A stretch of 64,000 bases of DNA, taken from the NCBI GenBank assembly GCA_963702695.1, contig CAVPDS010000029.1, positions 62,001 to 126,000 on the forward strand, in the 5' to 3' direction. Below, piece by piece: positions 50,992 to 60,687 of the stretch. The notes under the pieces are model-generated. The model ran no database searches, had not been told where the DNA came from, and worked only from the letters and a program-made list of their open reading frames with translations. The position numbers were made by a program, and so were the translations under genes. Within the stretch, counting starts at the first letter, position 1. Every line of letters starts with the position of its first letter. The DNA comes from VAZQ01 sp963702695. Lineage in GTDB: Bacteria > Pseudomonadota > Alphaproteobacteria > Rhizobiales > Xanthobacteraceae.

Positions 50992-51540
50992 ATGGCCAGC
51001 GGAAATCGCAAGGATCGGCTCAGCCCTCCTTTGATGTACGCGTTCCGCGCCGCCCATGCGGCGCGCGACGCTACCAAGAAAATCGATCTGCGGGATGAAG
51101 CCGGCGAACGTATCATCGCCGGCCGTCGTTCGGTGGCGCGCGCCCCGATCAGCGAATCCATGCTGCGGCGGGAAGTCGCGCGCGACCTCGAGTCATTGAT
51201 GAATACCGTGGCGTTTGAATCAGCGGAGGATCTGACCGGGTTCGATGAGGTTCGCAAATCCATTCTCAATTACGGCCTTCCCGACATCGCCCATCGGACC
51301 ATCGACGAAGCTGCGGTGGGCAACGTGAAGGGTGAGATCGAAGCGGCGCTGCTCCATTTCGAGCCGCGGCTGGCGCGCGACAGCATCAAGGCGAAGCGCG
51401 ACAATTCGATCGGCCCGGACGACTTGAAGGTCCGCTTCCTCGTTAAGGCCGAACTGTGCTGCGAGCCGGTGAACGTGCCGGTTGAATTCATCGCCGATCT
51501 CGAACTCGAGAGCGGCAGCTTCCAGATCCATCGGTTGTAA
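50992..51540 (+). CDS. tssE: T6SS baseplate protein TssE (gp25-like)
   Basis: This 182-residue protein ends in the gp25-like domain: LRREVARDLESLMNTVAFESAEDL, VRKSILNYGLPDIAH, ALLHFEPRLARDSIKAK, and a final strand ELESGSFQIHRL. TssE joins TssF, TssG and TssK in the baseplate wedge. The start has no strong ribosome site; the ATG at 50992 and one at 51034 are both possible. tssF starts 3 bases after its stop. Confidence 0.93.
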   Translation: MASGNRKDRLSPPLMYAFRAAHAARDATKKIDLRDEAGERIIAGRRSVARAPISESMLRREVARDLESLMNTVAFESAEDLTGFDEVRKSILNYGLPDIAHRTIDEAAVGNVKGEIEAALLHFEPRLARDSIKAKRDNSIGPDDLKVRFLVKAELCCEPVNVPVEFIADLELESGSFQIHRL

Positions 51541-51543
51541 AGC

Positions 51544-53517
51544 ATGGACCGGGAATTTCTCGATCTCTACAATCGAGAACTCCTGTTGCTGCAAGAGCAA
51601 GCTCGGGATTTCGCTGACGAGTATCCGGGCATCGCCGAGCGGCTTGGCGGTCTCGTTGCCGAGCGCATGGACCCGATGATCGGAGGCCTGCTCGAAGGCG
51701 CAGCGTTCCTCGCGGCACGCGTCCAGCTCAAGCTCAAGCACGAATTCCCCGAATTCACCGGCAACCTGCTTGAGCAGCTCATGCCGAATTACCTCGCGCC
51801 GACGCCGTCGGCGATGCTGGTGAAGGTGCTGCCGCCGTACGCCGACTCGAAGCTGCGCGAGGGCTATACGATCCGCCGCGGCTCGTATCTCGACGCCACC
51901 TATCGTGAACGCGACCGCCAGATCGCATGCCGCTACTGCCTCAGCGGCGACATCGTGCTGTGGCCGTTCGATGTCACCGGGGCCGAATACTACACGACTC
52001 CGGGCCCGCTGCAGGCCTTGGGCCTGCAAGTTGGGCGTGACGTAATCGCAGGGTGCCGCATCTCGCTCACGCACCGGCTGTCGGCGCGCATCGAAGATGA
52101 AATCCCGGACGCCGAAAGCCACAAGAAGCCGGAAAGCTGGATTTCCGGGTGCCGCTCGCTCTCGGAATTGCCGATCTATCTGCTCGGTCCGGAATCGGAC
52201 GCGATCATGCTCTATGAGCAGATCATCTCGGACTGCACCGGCGTTTACTTCCGGTATCTCGACGATTTCGGCGATCCCGTCATCGTCCCGGCGCCGCGCG
52301 ACTGCATCCAGCAGATCGGATTCAGCGAGGAGGAGGCGCTGTTCCCGAACGACAATCGGATCTTCCGAGGATTCGATTTCCTGCGCGAATACTTCATGTT
52401 TCCGCGCAAATTCCTGGCCATCAAGCTCGTCAACCTCGGCCGGGTGATCCCGAAGCTGAAGGTGAAGTCGGCCGATGTGCTGTTCACCTTCGACGAAGTT
52501 ACGGTACGGCTCGCGGCGGCGGTGCAGCCCTCGATGTTCTCGCTCTATACTGGAGCCGCGATCAACCTGTTCGAGAAGACGACCGACCGGGTCACGGTCA
52601 AGTCGAACCAGCACGAATATCACGTCGTCCCTGATCGCAGCCGCACCCTCGATTTCGAGCCGCATCGCATCCTGGAGGTGTACGCGCATTTCCCCGGCGG
52701 CCACACCAAGATCCCGGTGCCGCCGCTCTATTCCGCGTCGATGGAAAAGAACGCCGGCCTGTCCGATCGCAACATGTTCTATACGATCCGCCGGCTGCCG
52801 CGGCGGCGCACCGCCGAGGAGCGGCTCTACGGGTTCTCCTCCGATTATACCGGCACCGACGTGTTCCTCTCCTTCGTCGAGGAGGCCGGCATCAACGGCG
52901 AGGGCGCCGTCGCCGAGCTCAGTGTGCGGGCGCTGTGTTCGAACCGTCATCTCACCGAGCAGTTGCCGGTCGGCGAGGGTGGCGCCGATTTCCGCCTGCT
53001 TGACGACGTGTCGCTCGATCTCGTGTGCGTGGTCGGACCCACCCCGCCGCGCGAGCCGGTGGTCTCGCAACTGCGCACCAAGAACGAGACCGCCCATCTC
53101 GGCACGGTGACCTGGCGGCTGGTGAACATGCTGAGCATGAACCAGCTCGGCCTGGTCGCGCGCGGCGCCGGCAAGAACGCGGCGGCGCTGCGCGAGGTCC
53201 TCACCATGTTCGCCGACCTCGCCGACAGCATGACCGAACGCAAGATCCGTGGCATTCGCAGCGTAGACAGCCGCCCGGTGGTGCGCCGGATTCGCGATCG
53301 CATGGGTATTGGCGCCGCCCGCGGCATCGAGGTCACCGTCACGCTCGATGAGAAGGCGTTCGAGGGCAGCGGCGCCTTCCTGCTCGGCGCGATCCTCGAT
53401 CGCTTCTTCTGCGAATACGCCGCGCTCAATCATTTCACCGAAACAGTGATCTGCACGACCGAACGCGGCGAAATCATGCGATGGCCGGCGCGCATGGGCT
53501 CACGGAGATCGCTGTGA
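51544..53517 (+). CDS. tssF: T6SS baseplate protein TssF
   Basis: This 657-residue protein begins MDREFLDLYNRELLLLQEQARDFADEYPGIAERLGG, as the family does, with LEGAAFLAARVQLKLKHEFPEFTGNLLEQLMPNYL following and FYTIRRLPRRRTAEERLYGFSSDYTGTDVFLSF later on. The C-terminal part contains the usual RFFCEYAALNHFTET. The last 37 bases overlap tssG, giving tight translational coupling. Confidence 0.95.
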   Translation: MDREFLDLYNRELLLLQEQARDFADEYPGIAERLGGLVAERMDPMIGGLLEGAAFLAARVQLKLKHEFPEFTGNLLEQLMPNYLAPTPSAMLVKVLPPYADSKLREGYTIRRGSYLDATYRERDRQIACRYCLSGDIVLWPFDVTGAEYYTTPGPLQALGLQVGRDVIAGCRISLTHRLSARIEDEIPDAESHKKPESWISGCRSLSELPIYLLGPESDAIMLYEQIISDCTGVYFRYLDDFGDPVIVPAPRDCIQQIGFSEEEALFPNDNRIFRGFDFLREYFMFPRKFLAIKLVNLGRVIPKLKVKSADVLFTFDEVTVRLAAAVQPSMFSLYTGAAINLFEKTTDRVTVKSNQHEYHVVPDRSRTLDFEPHRILEVYAHFPGGHTKIPVPPLYSASMEKNAGLSDRNMFYTIRRLPRRRTAEERLYGFSSDYTGTDVFLSFVEEAGINGEGAVAELSVRALCSNRHLTEQLPVGEGGADFRLLDDVSLDLVCVVGPTPPREPVVSQLRTKNETAHLGTVTWRLVNMLSMNQLGLVARGAGKNAAALREVLTMFADLADSMTERKIRGIRSVDSRPVVRRIRDRMGIGAARGIEVTVTLDEKAFEGSGAFLLGAILDRFFCEYAALNHFTETVICTTERGEIMRWPARMGSRRSL

Positions 53518-54524
53518 CGTTCATCGATGACATGCAGAAGGAGCCCTGGCGCTTCGACTTCTTCAATGTGATGCGCCGGCTCGAGCGCACCTATCAGGAC
53601 CTCCCGCGCATTGGCAACAGCTCGGCCAAGCGCGAGGAATACGTGAAACTCGGCCAGGATCCGTACATGGATTTCCCGGCCTCGAACCTCACGCGGGTGG
53701 AGTTCGGCAACCAGGGCCTGAAGGTCTATGTGAAATTCCTCGGCCTGCTCGGCCCGCAGGGCGCGTTGCCGCTGACGACGACCGAGGAGAGCCTCAGTTG
53801 GGTGTTGATGCGGGATGACGCGTTTCCGCGTTTCCTCGATCTGTTCAATCACCGCTTCCTGCAGTTGTTCTTCCGCGCCTGGGCGGATTCGCGGCCGGTG
53901 GCGCAGCACGACCGGCCGCGCGACGATCGCTTCATCGCCTATATCGGCTCGATGATCGGGGTCGGTTCAACTCCGTTCCGCGATCTCGATTCAGTGCCGG
54001 ACCTGGCCAAGCTCTGCTTCGCAGGCTTGATCGCGGCGCAGACCAAGTCGGCCTCGCGGCTCAAGAGCTTCATCAGCGGCTTGTTCGACGTGAAAGTCGA
54101 GGTCGATCAGTTCGTGGGGTCATGGCTGGCGTTCGATGTCTCGGAGCAGTCGCGGCTCGGGCAGGCCAACAGCGGCCTCGGCGTGACCATGGCGCTCGGC
54201 TCCGGCATTTTCAGCGTTCAGGACAAAATCCGCATCCGCGTCTTCACCCGCGACATGGCACAGTATCGACGGTTTCTGCCGAGCGGCGATCTGTGTAAGC
54301 CGCTCGCGGATGCGGTATTCTTCTACATGGGCGATCAGCTCGCCTGGGAGGCGGAGCTCGCGATCCCGGCCGGCAAGGTCGAGCCGATGCGGCTCGGAAC
54401 GTCCGGACAGGTCGGATGGACCAGTTGGATGGCGCCGAACTGGAACGCGACCGATCCCTACCGCTGCGATGCCCGCTTCCATCCGGCGGAGCGAGCGTGG
54501 CAGACGTCGAACGCCGCGGCGTGA
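53481..54524 (+). CDS. tssG: T6SS baseplate protein TssG
   Basis: This 347-residue protein has the family start EPWRFDFFNVMRRLERTY. Next are YVKLGQDPYMDFPASNLTRVEF, KFLGLLGPQGALPLTTTEE and FLDLFNHRFLQLFFRAWADSRP; GMARLLS-type and RIRVFTRDMAQYRRFLPSG segments come later. With TssF and TssE it builds the baseplate wedge. It overlaps tssF by 37 bases, and clpV begins 45 bases downstream. Confidence 0.94.
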   Translation: MAGAHGLTEIAVTFIDDMQKEPWRFDFFNVMRRLERTYQDLPRIGNSSAKREEYVKLGQDPYMDFPASNLTRVEFGNQGLKVYVKFLGLLGPQGALPLTTTEESLSWVLMRDDAFPRFLDLFNHRFLQLFFRAWADSRPVAQHDRPRDDRFIAYIGSMIGVGSTPFRDLDSVPDLAKLCFAGLIAAQTKSASRLKSFISGLFDVKVEVDQFVGSWLAFDVSEQSRLGQANSGLGVTMALGSGIFSVQDKIRIRVFTRDMAQYRRFLPSGDLCKPLADAVFFYMGDQLAWEAELAIPAGKVEPMRLGTSGQVGWTSWMAPNWNATDPYRCDARFHPAERAWQTSNAAA

Positions 54525-54569
54525 GTGGTGGCCCGAAACAACAGATGAAGCTGCGCAGAGGGAAAACCG

Positions 54570-57299
54570 ATGGTTGACATCAGTCTGGAAGCCGTCACCG
54601 GCAAACTGAACAGGGTCGGCTACGAGGCGTTCATCCAGGCGCTGCGCCAGGCCAAGAGCGTCGGCAACCGCAATGTGGAGCTCTCGCACTGGCTCCTTCA
54701 CATCCTGCAGAAGGATCGGACCGACATCGGTCTCTCGGCCGATCATTTCAAGCTCGACCTCGCCAAACTCCTGACCGACCTCAACAACGTCACCAACGGT
54801 TTCCGCCGCAACGAGACCGAGATGCCGGGCGTCTCCAATGCAGTGATCGATGCGCTCGATCGCGGCTGGCATTATGCCACGCTGTTCTTCGGCGAAACGC
54901 AAATCCGCACCGGACACGTGCTGGTGGCGGCATTGAAGTCGACCGATCTGCGGCGATCGCTCCTCAACATGTCGCGCGAGTTCGAGCGGATCAACGTCGA
55001 TGCGCTGGCGAGCGAGCATCGTGCGATCTGGGCGAATTCGGAGGAGGAGAATCTCCGGCCGATGGACGGCTCGGGTCTGCGCGCCGCCGGGACGCCGGGC
55101 GCGGAGGCGGCGGCGGGGCCGAAGGGCACGACGCCGCTCGACCGGTTCTCGCAAGACCTCACTGCGCGTGCAAAGAGCGGCGAGATGGACCCGATCCTTG
55201 GCCGCGACGAGGAAATCCGCCAGATCATCGACGTGCTGATGCGTCGCCGCCAGAACAATCCGATCCTTACCGGCGAGGCCGGCGTCGGCAAGACCGCGGT
55301 GGTGGAAGGCTTTGCACAGCGCATCGCCGCCGGCGATGTGCCGCCGTCGCTGCGCGGGGTGCGGGTTTGCGCGCTCGACGTCGGGCTGATGCAGGCCGGC
55401 GCCTCGATGAAGGGCGAATTCGAGCAGCGTCTGCGCTCGGTCATCGACGAGGTGCAGGGCTCGCCGACGCCGATCATCCTGTTCATCGACGAGGCGCATA
55501 CGCTGATCGGGGCGGGCGGCCAGGCCGGCACCGGCGACGCCGCGAACCTGCTCAAGCCCGCGCTCGCGCGCGGCACGCTGCGCACGGTCGCGGCCACCAC
55601 CTGGTCGGAATACCGGCAATATATCGAGAAGGATCCCGCGCTCACCCGCCGCTTCCAGCCGATCCAGATCGGCGAGCCCGACGTCGCGCGCTGCTGCGAC
55701 ATGCTGCGCGGCATTCTTGGGCCGATGGAGAAGCATCACAAGGTGCGTATCTCGGATGCCGCCATCGTCGCGGCCGTCAATCTTTCGCACCGTTACATTC
55801 CCGCGCGCCAGTTGCCGGACAAAGCCGTGAGCCTGCTCGACACCGCCTCGGCGCGCGTGGCGATCAGCCAGAGCGCGACGCCAGCGATGATCGAGGATGC
55901 CCGCGTTGCCATCGCCGCGCGCGCGGCGGAGAAGGCGGGGATCGTCGCCGACAGCGACCTTGGCGTCGAGGACAAGGAGCGCATCGAGGCGCTCGACAAG
56001 GAGATCGCCACGCTGAACGAGAAGCTCGCGGCGCTCGAATCGGAATGGGCAGCCGAGCAGAAGCTCGTCACCGAAATCCGCAGCCTGCGCGATATCATCA
56101 ATCCGCCCAAGCCCGATGAAAAAGCCAAGGCCGAAGGGCGAACGCAGCCCGCGGCCGCGCCGGCATCCGGCGCGCCACCGGCAGGCGATCCGGCCACTCC
56201 GCCCCCGACGCCGGAGCAGGCGCGCACGCAACTGCGCGAGAAATTCGATGTGCTCGAAGCGCGCGATCCCGAGAAGCGGATGATCTACGCGCATGTCGAC
56301 GAGCAGGCCGTCGCCTCGGTGGTGTCGGATTGGACCGGCATTCCGGTCGGCCGCATGGTCAAGGACGAGGTCGAGACGATCCTGACGCTTGCGGACATCC
56401 TCAATCGCCGCGTCGTCGGCCAGTCGCACGGCCTGCGCATGATCGCCAAGCGCATCGAGACCAATCGCGCCAAGCTCGACAATCCGAACAAGCCGATCGG
56501 CGTGTTCATGCTGTGCGGCCCGTCAGGCGTCGGCAAGACCGAGACTGCGCTCGCGCTCGCCGAATCGCTCTATGGCGGCGAGCAGAACATGATCACCATC
56601 AACATGTCGGAATTCCAGGAGGCGCACACCGTTTCGACGCTCAAGGGCGCGCCTCCCGGCTACGTCGGTTACGGCGAAGGCGGGCGGCTGACCGAGGCGG
56701 TGCGAAGGAAACCCTACAGCGTGATCCTGCTCGACGAGGTGGAGAAGGCGCACCCCGACGTGCACGAGATCTTCTTCCAGGTCTTCGACAAGGGCCAGAT
56801 GGAAGACGGCACCGGTCGGCGCATCGACTTCAAGAACACCCTGATCATCCTGACCACCAATGTCGGCACTGACGTGATCATGGGTCTGTCACGCGATCCT
56901 CTGTACAAGGAAAATTCGGACGCGCTCGCTGAGCGGCTGAAGCCGGAACTGTTGAAAGCATTCCCGCCGGCGCTGCTCGGGCGCATCGTGTCGATCCCCT
57001 ATTACCCGCTGTCGGACGAGATGCTGGGCGGGATTACGCGGCTGCAGCTCGACCGCATCGGCAAGCGCATCCGCGAGAACCACGACGCCGCGTTCCTCTA
57101 CGACGATGCGGTGGTCGGCCATATCGTCTCGCAGTGCAACGACCCCGACACCGGCGGCCGCATGATCGACAACATCATTACCAACACGCTGTTGCCGGCG
57201 CTTTCGCGCGAATTCCTCAAGCGCTCGCTTGCGAAGGAGGAGCCTAAGGAAGCGAGGGTGACGATCGAGAATAACGATTTCGCCTACGCATGGTCGTAG
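54570..57299 (+). CDS. tssH: T6SS AAA+ disaggregase TssH (ClpV)
   Basis: This 909-residue protein has an N-terminal double Clp domain (VDISLEAVTGKLNRVGYEAF), a first ATPase domain with Walker A GEAGVGKT at 235-242 and sensor LFIDEAHTLIGAGG, and a middle coiled coil. The second ATPase domain has Walker A GPSGVGKT at 650-657 and LLDEVEKAHPDV. An Ala/Pro-rich insertion (about 520-550) lies between the middle domain and the second ATPase domain. ClpV recycles contracted TssBC sheath. It is the last gene of the right operon. Confidence 0.96.
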   Translation: MVDISLEAVTGKLNRVGYEAFIQALRQAKSVGNRNVELSHWLLHILQKDRTDIGLSADHFKLDLAKLLTDLNNVTNGFRRNETEMPGVSNAVIDALDRGWHYATLFFGETQIRTGHVLVAALKSTDLRRSLLNMSREFERINVDALASEHRAIWANSEEENLRPMDGSGLRAAGTPGAEAAAGPKGTTPLDRFSQDLTARAKSGEMDPILGRDEEIRQIIDVLMRRRQNNPILTGEAGVGKTAVVEGFAQRIAAGDVPPSLRGVRVCALDVGLMQAGASMKGEFEQRLRSVIDEVQGSPTPIILFIDEAHTLIGAGGQAGTGDAANLLKPALARGTLRTVAATTWSEYRQYIEKDPALTRRFQPIQIGEPDVARCCDMLRGILGPMEKHHKVRISDAAIVAAVNLSHRYIPARQLPDKAVSLLDTASARVAISQSATPAMIEDARVAIAARAAEKAGIVADSDLGVEDKERIEALDKEIATLNEKLAALESEWAAEQKLVTEIRSLRDIINPPKPDEKAKAEGRTQPAAAPASGAPPAGDPATPPPTPEQARTQLREKFDVLEARDPEKRMIYAHVDEQAVASVVSDWTGIPVGRMVKDEVETILTLADILNRRVVGQSHGLRMIAKRIETNRAKLDNPNKPIGVFMLCGPSGVGKTETALALAESLYGGEQNMITINMSEFQEAHTVSTLKGAPPGYVGYGEGGRLTEAVRRKPYSVILLDEVEKAHPDVHEIFFQVFDKGQMEDGTGRRIDFKNTLIILTTNVGTDVIMGLSRDPLYKENSDALAERLKPELLKAFPPALLGRIVSIPYYPLSDEMLGGITRLQLDRIGKRIRENHDAAFLYDDAVVGHIVSQCNDPDTGGRMIDNIITNTLLPALSREFLKRSLAKEEPKEARVTIENNDFAYAWS

Positions 57300-57315
57300 C
57301 GAAAGGGGCAAAGGC

Positions 57316-57430
57316 TGGACCCCGCGTCCGCGGGGGTGAGCGGAGTTGAGGAATCTCCGATTCTAACTGACCGGAATTCGCTCTAATAGTGCAAAGGCGC
57401 CACGGTTCCCGCAGGCGCGGGAATGAGCGG
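57316..57430. repeat. Two related palindromic repeats after clpV
   Basis: GGACCCCGCGTCCGCGGGG with GTGAGCGG (57316-57345) and TTCCCGCAGGCGCGGGAA with TGAGCGG (57406-57430) share the layout palindrome plus TGAGCGG. They are of the same class as the elements at 43487-43598. Neither is followed by a T run. Confidence 0.6.
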
Positions 57431-57445
57431 ACCGCGTTCAAATTG

Positions 57446-57492
57446 AAAAAAAGCGCCGGCCGCGGCGGAGAGAACTCCGCTGCTGCCGGCGC
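57446..57492 (-). terminator. Rho-independent terminator of the MBL-fold gene
   Basis: On the minus strand a long GC-rich stem (outer GCGCCGGC/GCCGGCGC, inner CTCCGC pairs, four-base loop) is followed directly by seven T. It lies 26 bases after the MBL gene stop. Confidence 0.88.
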
Positions 57493-57518
57493 ACTTGTAT
57501 TGACCCGATGCGCGATGC

Positions 57519-58430
57519 TTACGACCGCGAGAACGAGTGGTAGACTTCCTTGGTCATGTTGGTCGCGGCCGTCGGGTTCGGCGCCCAGGTCTTGTTGAGC
57601 TCCTTGAGGGGATCCAATGCCAGGACCTCGGCCTCGGTCTTGCCTGCCTTCACCAGCGGCTCGATCGCGTCGCGTGCCGCCTTCACCATCGCGTTGTAAT
57701 CGGCGATGCTCTTCTTGTTGCCGAGCGGGCCGTGTCCGGTCTGCACCTTGGTCTGGTCGTTGGCGAGCTTCAGCCACGTGTCGGTCGCGCGGATCATGCC
57801 GCGCACGTCGCCGCCGTTGAACCAGTCGATCTGCTGATAGCCGTGGTTGTTGTTCATGACGTCGCCGGTAGCGATCACGTTGGCGTCGGGGAAATAGACG
57901 CCGGTGTCGCCGTCGGTATGGGCGTTGTAGAAATGGGTGAGAATGGCCTTGCGGCCGCCGACCTCGATGGTCTTCTCGCCGCCGAAATAGGTCTCCTTCG
58001 GGATCGCGTCGCCCGATTGCGCGGCCATCTTGCCGCCGCGGGTGCCGGTGGTGCCGGCGGTCAGCCGGATGCGGATGTTGTCCTGCGCCAGGCCGATCGC
58101 TCCGTCCTTCTGGAAGTTGGCAAGGCCGCCGGTGTGGTCGCCGTGGAAGTGCGTCAGGATTACGTACTTGATAGGCAGTGGCGAGATCGCCTTGATCGCG
58201 GCCTTGATCTTGTCACTCAGCGGAGCGAACTGGCTGTCCACCATGATGATGCCGTCGCTGCCGACCGCGATGGTGATGTTGCCGCCCTGGCCCTCGAGCC
58301 GGTAGGTCTTGTTGCCGAGATCGGTGGTCTTGATCTGGATCTTGTCCCAGTCGGGCTGCTGCTGCGCGCTGGCGGCGCCGGCGTAAAGCATGGTCGAAGC
58401 CGCGAGTGCGGCCAGAAGAATACGATTCAT
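57519..58430 (-). CDS. Exported MBL-fold metallohydrolase
   Basis: This 303-residue protein has a signal peptide (MNRILLAALAASTMLYAGAASA). The metallo-beta-lactamase fold has all metal motifs: THFHGDHTGG, a later His in FYNAHTDGDTGVYFP, the bridging Asp in IATGDVM, and HGPLG. Such periplasmic enzymes include lactonases, lactamases and sulphatases; this subtype (GNITIAVGSDGIIMVDSQFAP) is a common environmental MBL protein without a settled substrate. AGGAGG lies just before ATG 58430. It is divergent from the aldolase-like gene across 249 bases with no recognised site. Confidence 0.9.
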   Translation of the reverse strand: MNRILLAALAASTMLYAGAASAQQQPDWDKIQIKTTDLGNKTYRLEGQGGNITIAVGSDGIIMVDSQFAPLSDKIKAAIKAISPLPIKYVILTHFHGDHTGGLANFQKDGAIGLAQDNIRIRLTAGTTGTRGGKMAAQSGDAIPKETYFGGEKTIEVGGRKAILTHFYNAHTDGDTGVYFPDANVIATGDVMNNNHGYQQIDWFNGGDVRGMIRATDTWLKLANDQTKVQTGHGPLGNKKSIADYNAMVKAARDAIEPLVKAGKTEAEVLALDPLKELNKTWAPNPTAATNMTKEVYHSFSRS

Positions 58431-58679
58431 GGCTAATCCTCCTCTTGTGTCAGATCGTTGAGCCGGCAGGGTGCTCCGGCTGGCTTGGTCGGAAATGCCG
58501 GGAAGACATTTCCTTCGGTCCCGGTCGTGAGCGGGGAGCGGGACTCTGACACAGCTTGCCGCGTCTGGGAACTGCCCCGCAAGCTCCATCGAACCAAACG
58601 GCCCTGGCGGGATGGCTCTGACGAAACGCCTCATGCTAAATCTCGTCGCCCGACGCAACGATGACGAGTCCAGACAAAA

Positions 58680-59387
58680 ATGAGTGATCCGGAATTGATC
58701 GACGACCTCGTGGCGGCGAACCGCATCCTGGTCCAACAGGGCGTGTTCGATGCCTACGGCCATATCAGCGGGCGCGACCGCAGCAACCCGGACCGCTTCT
58801 GGATGTCGCGCAGCCTGCCGCCCGGGCAAGTAACCGCCGACGCTATCATTGAATATGACCTCGACAGCAACCCGATCCGCCGCGGCGAGAACCGCGTGTT
58901 CTTCGAGCGCGTGATCCACGGCGAAGTCTACAAGGCGCGGCCCGACGTCATGGCGGTGATCCACGATCATTCGCCGAGCCTCATTCCGTTCTGCAACAGC
59001 GACACGCGGCTGCGGCCGATGACCGGCAATGCCGCCTTCCTCGGCGAAGGCGTGCCGGTGTTCGACATCCGCGACGTCGATGACGACGGCGATCTCAACA
59101 TCTGCACCGAGCCGCAGGCGCGTGGCCTGGCGCAGGCGCTCGGCGGGCACTGGCTGGTGCTGCTGCGCGGGCACGGTTCGGTGGCGGTCGGAGATTCGGT
59201 GCGCCAGGCGGTACGCCACGCCGTCATCGCCGAGGTGAACGCCAAGGCACAGTTGCAGGCCGCTGTGCTCGGCCCGGTGCATTTCCTGACCGCGAGCGAG
59301 CTCACCTATGCGCAACGCATGAAACCGAAGGACCCGGACCGCGGCTGGCGCTATTGGAAGACGAAGGCGATGGGAGAACAGGCGTGA
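58680..59387 (+). CDS. Class II aldolase/adducin family protein
   Basis: This 235-residue enzyme has the zinc site of the family: Glu76, His95 and His97 (VIHDHSPS) and His165 (LRGHGSVAVG). The N-terminal NRILVQQGVFDAYGHIS motif is typical. Members are aldolases, epimerases or decarboxylases; this subgroup, next to a flavin hydroxylase, may act on an aromatic or hydroxy-acid intermediate. The monooxygenase begins 17 bases downstream. Confidence 0.88.
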   Translation: MSDPELIDDLVAANRILVQQGVFDAYGHISGRDRSNPDRFWMSRSLPPGQVTADAIIEYDLDSNPIRRGENRVFFERVIHGEVYKARPDVMAVIHDHSPSLIPFCNSDTRLRPMTGNAAFLGEGVPVFDIRDVDDDGDLNICTEPQARGLAQALGGHWLVLLRGHGSVAVGDSVRQAVRHAVIAEVNAKAQLQAAVLGPVHFLTASELTYAQRMKPKDPDRGWRYWKTKAMGEQA

Positions 59388-59403
59388 AGGGCGCCAGGGC
59401 GCG

Positions 59404-60648
59404 ATGACCATGACGGAAGGTGCAAAGCAGGCGCCGGTCCTCATCGCGGGCGGCGGGATCGGCGGGCTCGCGGCGGCGCTCGCGCTCGCGCGCAAGGGCA
59501 TCCGCACGCAAGTCATCGAGCAGGCGCCCGAGATCAAGGAGATCGGCGCTGGCATTCAGCTCGGGCCGAATGTCTTTCGCATGTTCGAGGTGCTGGGCCT
59601 CACCGATGCGGTCAGCAAGCTCGCGGTGTTTCCCGAAAACCTGATCATGCTTGACGCCATTTCCGGCGAGGAGGTGACGCGCATTCCGCTCGACACCGCG
59701 TTCCGCACGAAGTTCAAGTATCCGTATGCCCTGATCTATCGGCCGGACCTGCTCAACGTGCTGCTGGAGGCATGCGGCAAGTCCGAGCTCATTACGCTCG
59801 ATACGTCACAGAAGATCGTCGCGGTCGATGAGAGTGGCGACGGCGTGATCGCACGCACCGGTTCAGGACGCGAATACGCCGGCGCCGCGCTGATCGGCGC
59901 GGACGGACTGTGGTCGACGATCCGGCAGATCGTGGTCGGCGACGGCAAGCCGATGGTCGCGGGGCACATTACCTACCGCGCCGTGCTGCCGACCGGCGAA
60001 GTGCCCGAGCACCTGCGCCGCTGGTCGATGACGTTCTGGGCCGGTGAGAAGGTGCATCTCGTGATCTATCCGCTGCGCGGCGGCGAGCTCTACAACCTCG
60101 TCGCGGTGTTCCATTCGAGCCGCTACGAGGAGGGCTGGGACAGTTTCGGCGATCCGGCCGAACTCAACGAGCGTTTCGCCCAGACCTGCGCGCCGGTGCG
60201 CACGCTGCTCGGCAAGATCGAGAGCTGGCGCATGTGGGTGCTGTGCGATCGCCCGCCGATCAAGGACTGGAGTCGCGGCCGGATCACGCTGCTCGGCGAC
60301 GCCGCCCACCCGATGCTGCAATACCTCGCGCAGGGCGCCTGCATGGCGATCGAGGACGCGGTCTGCCTCGCCAACAAGGTCGAGGGGCTGCAAGGTAACT
60401 TCGCCGCCGCGTTCCAGGCCTACCAACGGGCGCGTTACCTGCGCACCGGCCGCGTGCAGATCATGGCGCGCGTCTACGGTGAGTTTTATCACGCCAGCAA
60501 CGTCGCGCGCGAACTGCGCAACATGATGCTCTCCGCGCGCACGCCCGAGCAGGCCTTCGAATCGATGGAATGGCTCTACGGCGAGGATTCCGGCCCGACC
60601 GGCTACGGGCAGGTACTCAAGAGCGAGAGTTCACAGGCGGCGGAGTGA
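59404..60648 (+). CDS. FAD-dependent aromatic hydroxylase (3-hydroxybenzoate 6-hydroxylase-like)
   Basis: This 414-residue flavoprotein has the nucleotide fold GGGIGGLAAALALARKG, the class A hydroxylase motif GADGLWSTIR, and the FAD motif LLGDAAHPMLQYLAQGACMAIEDA. The last is characteristic of salicylate and 3-hydroxybenzoate hydroxylases. NAD(P)H and O2 would be used to hydroxylate a phenolic acid; 3-hydroxybenzoate to gentisate is the closest guess. The Met at 59410 is an alternative start. It is co-transcribed with the aldolase-like gene. Confidence 0.88.
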   Translation: MTMTEGAKQAPVLIAGGGIGGLAAALALARKGIRTQVIEQAPEIKEIGAGIQLGPNVFRMFEVLGLTDAVSKLAVFPENLIMLDAISGEEVTRIPLDTAFRTKFKYPYALIYRPDLLNVLLEACGKSELITLDTSQKIVAVDESGDGVIARTGSGREYAGAALIGADGLWSTIRQIVVGDGKPMVAGHITYRAVLPTGEVPEHLRRWSMTFWAGEKVHLVIYPLRGGELYNLVAVFHSSRYEEGWDSFGDPAELNERFAQTCAPVRTLLGKIESWRMWVLCDRPPIKDWSRGRITLLGDAAHPMLQYLAQGACMAIEDAVCLANKVEGLQGNFAAAFQAYQRARYLRTGRVQIMARVYGEFYHASNVARELRNMMLSARTPEQAFESMEWLYGEDSGPTGYGQVLKSESSQAAE

Positions 60649-60687
60649 TTGTCGTAGCATGTCGCCCGCGCCGCAAAGGAACAGGTT

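Noticed and set aside
58431..59555. Upstream extension of the MBL-fold gene
   Set aside because: It overlaps the aldolase-like and FAD genes in antisense and would bury the signal peptide.
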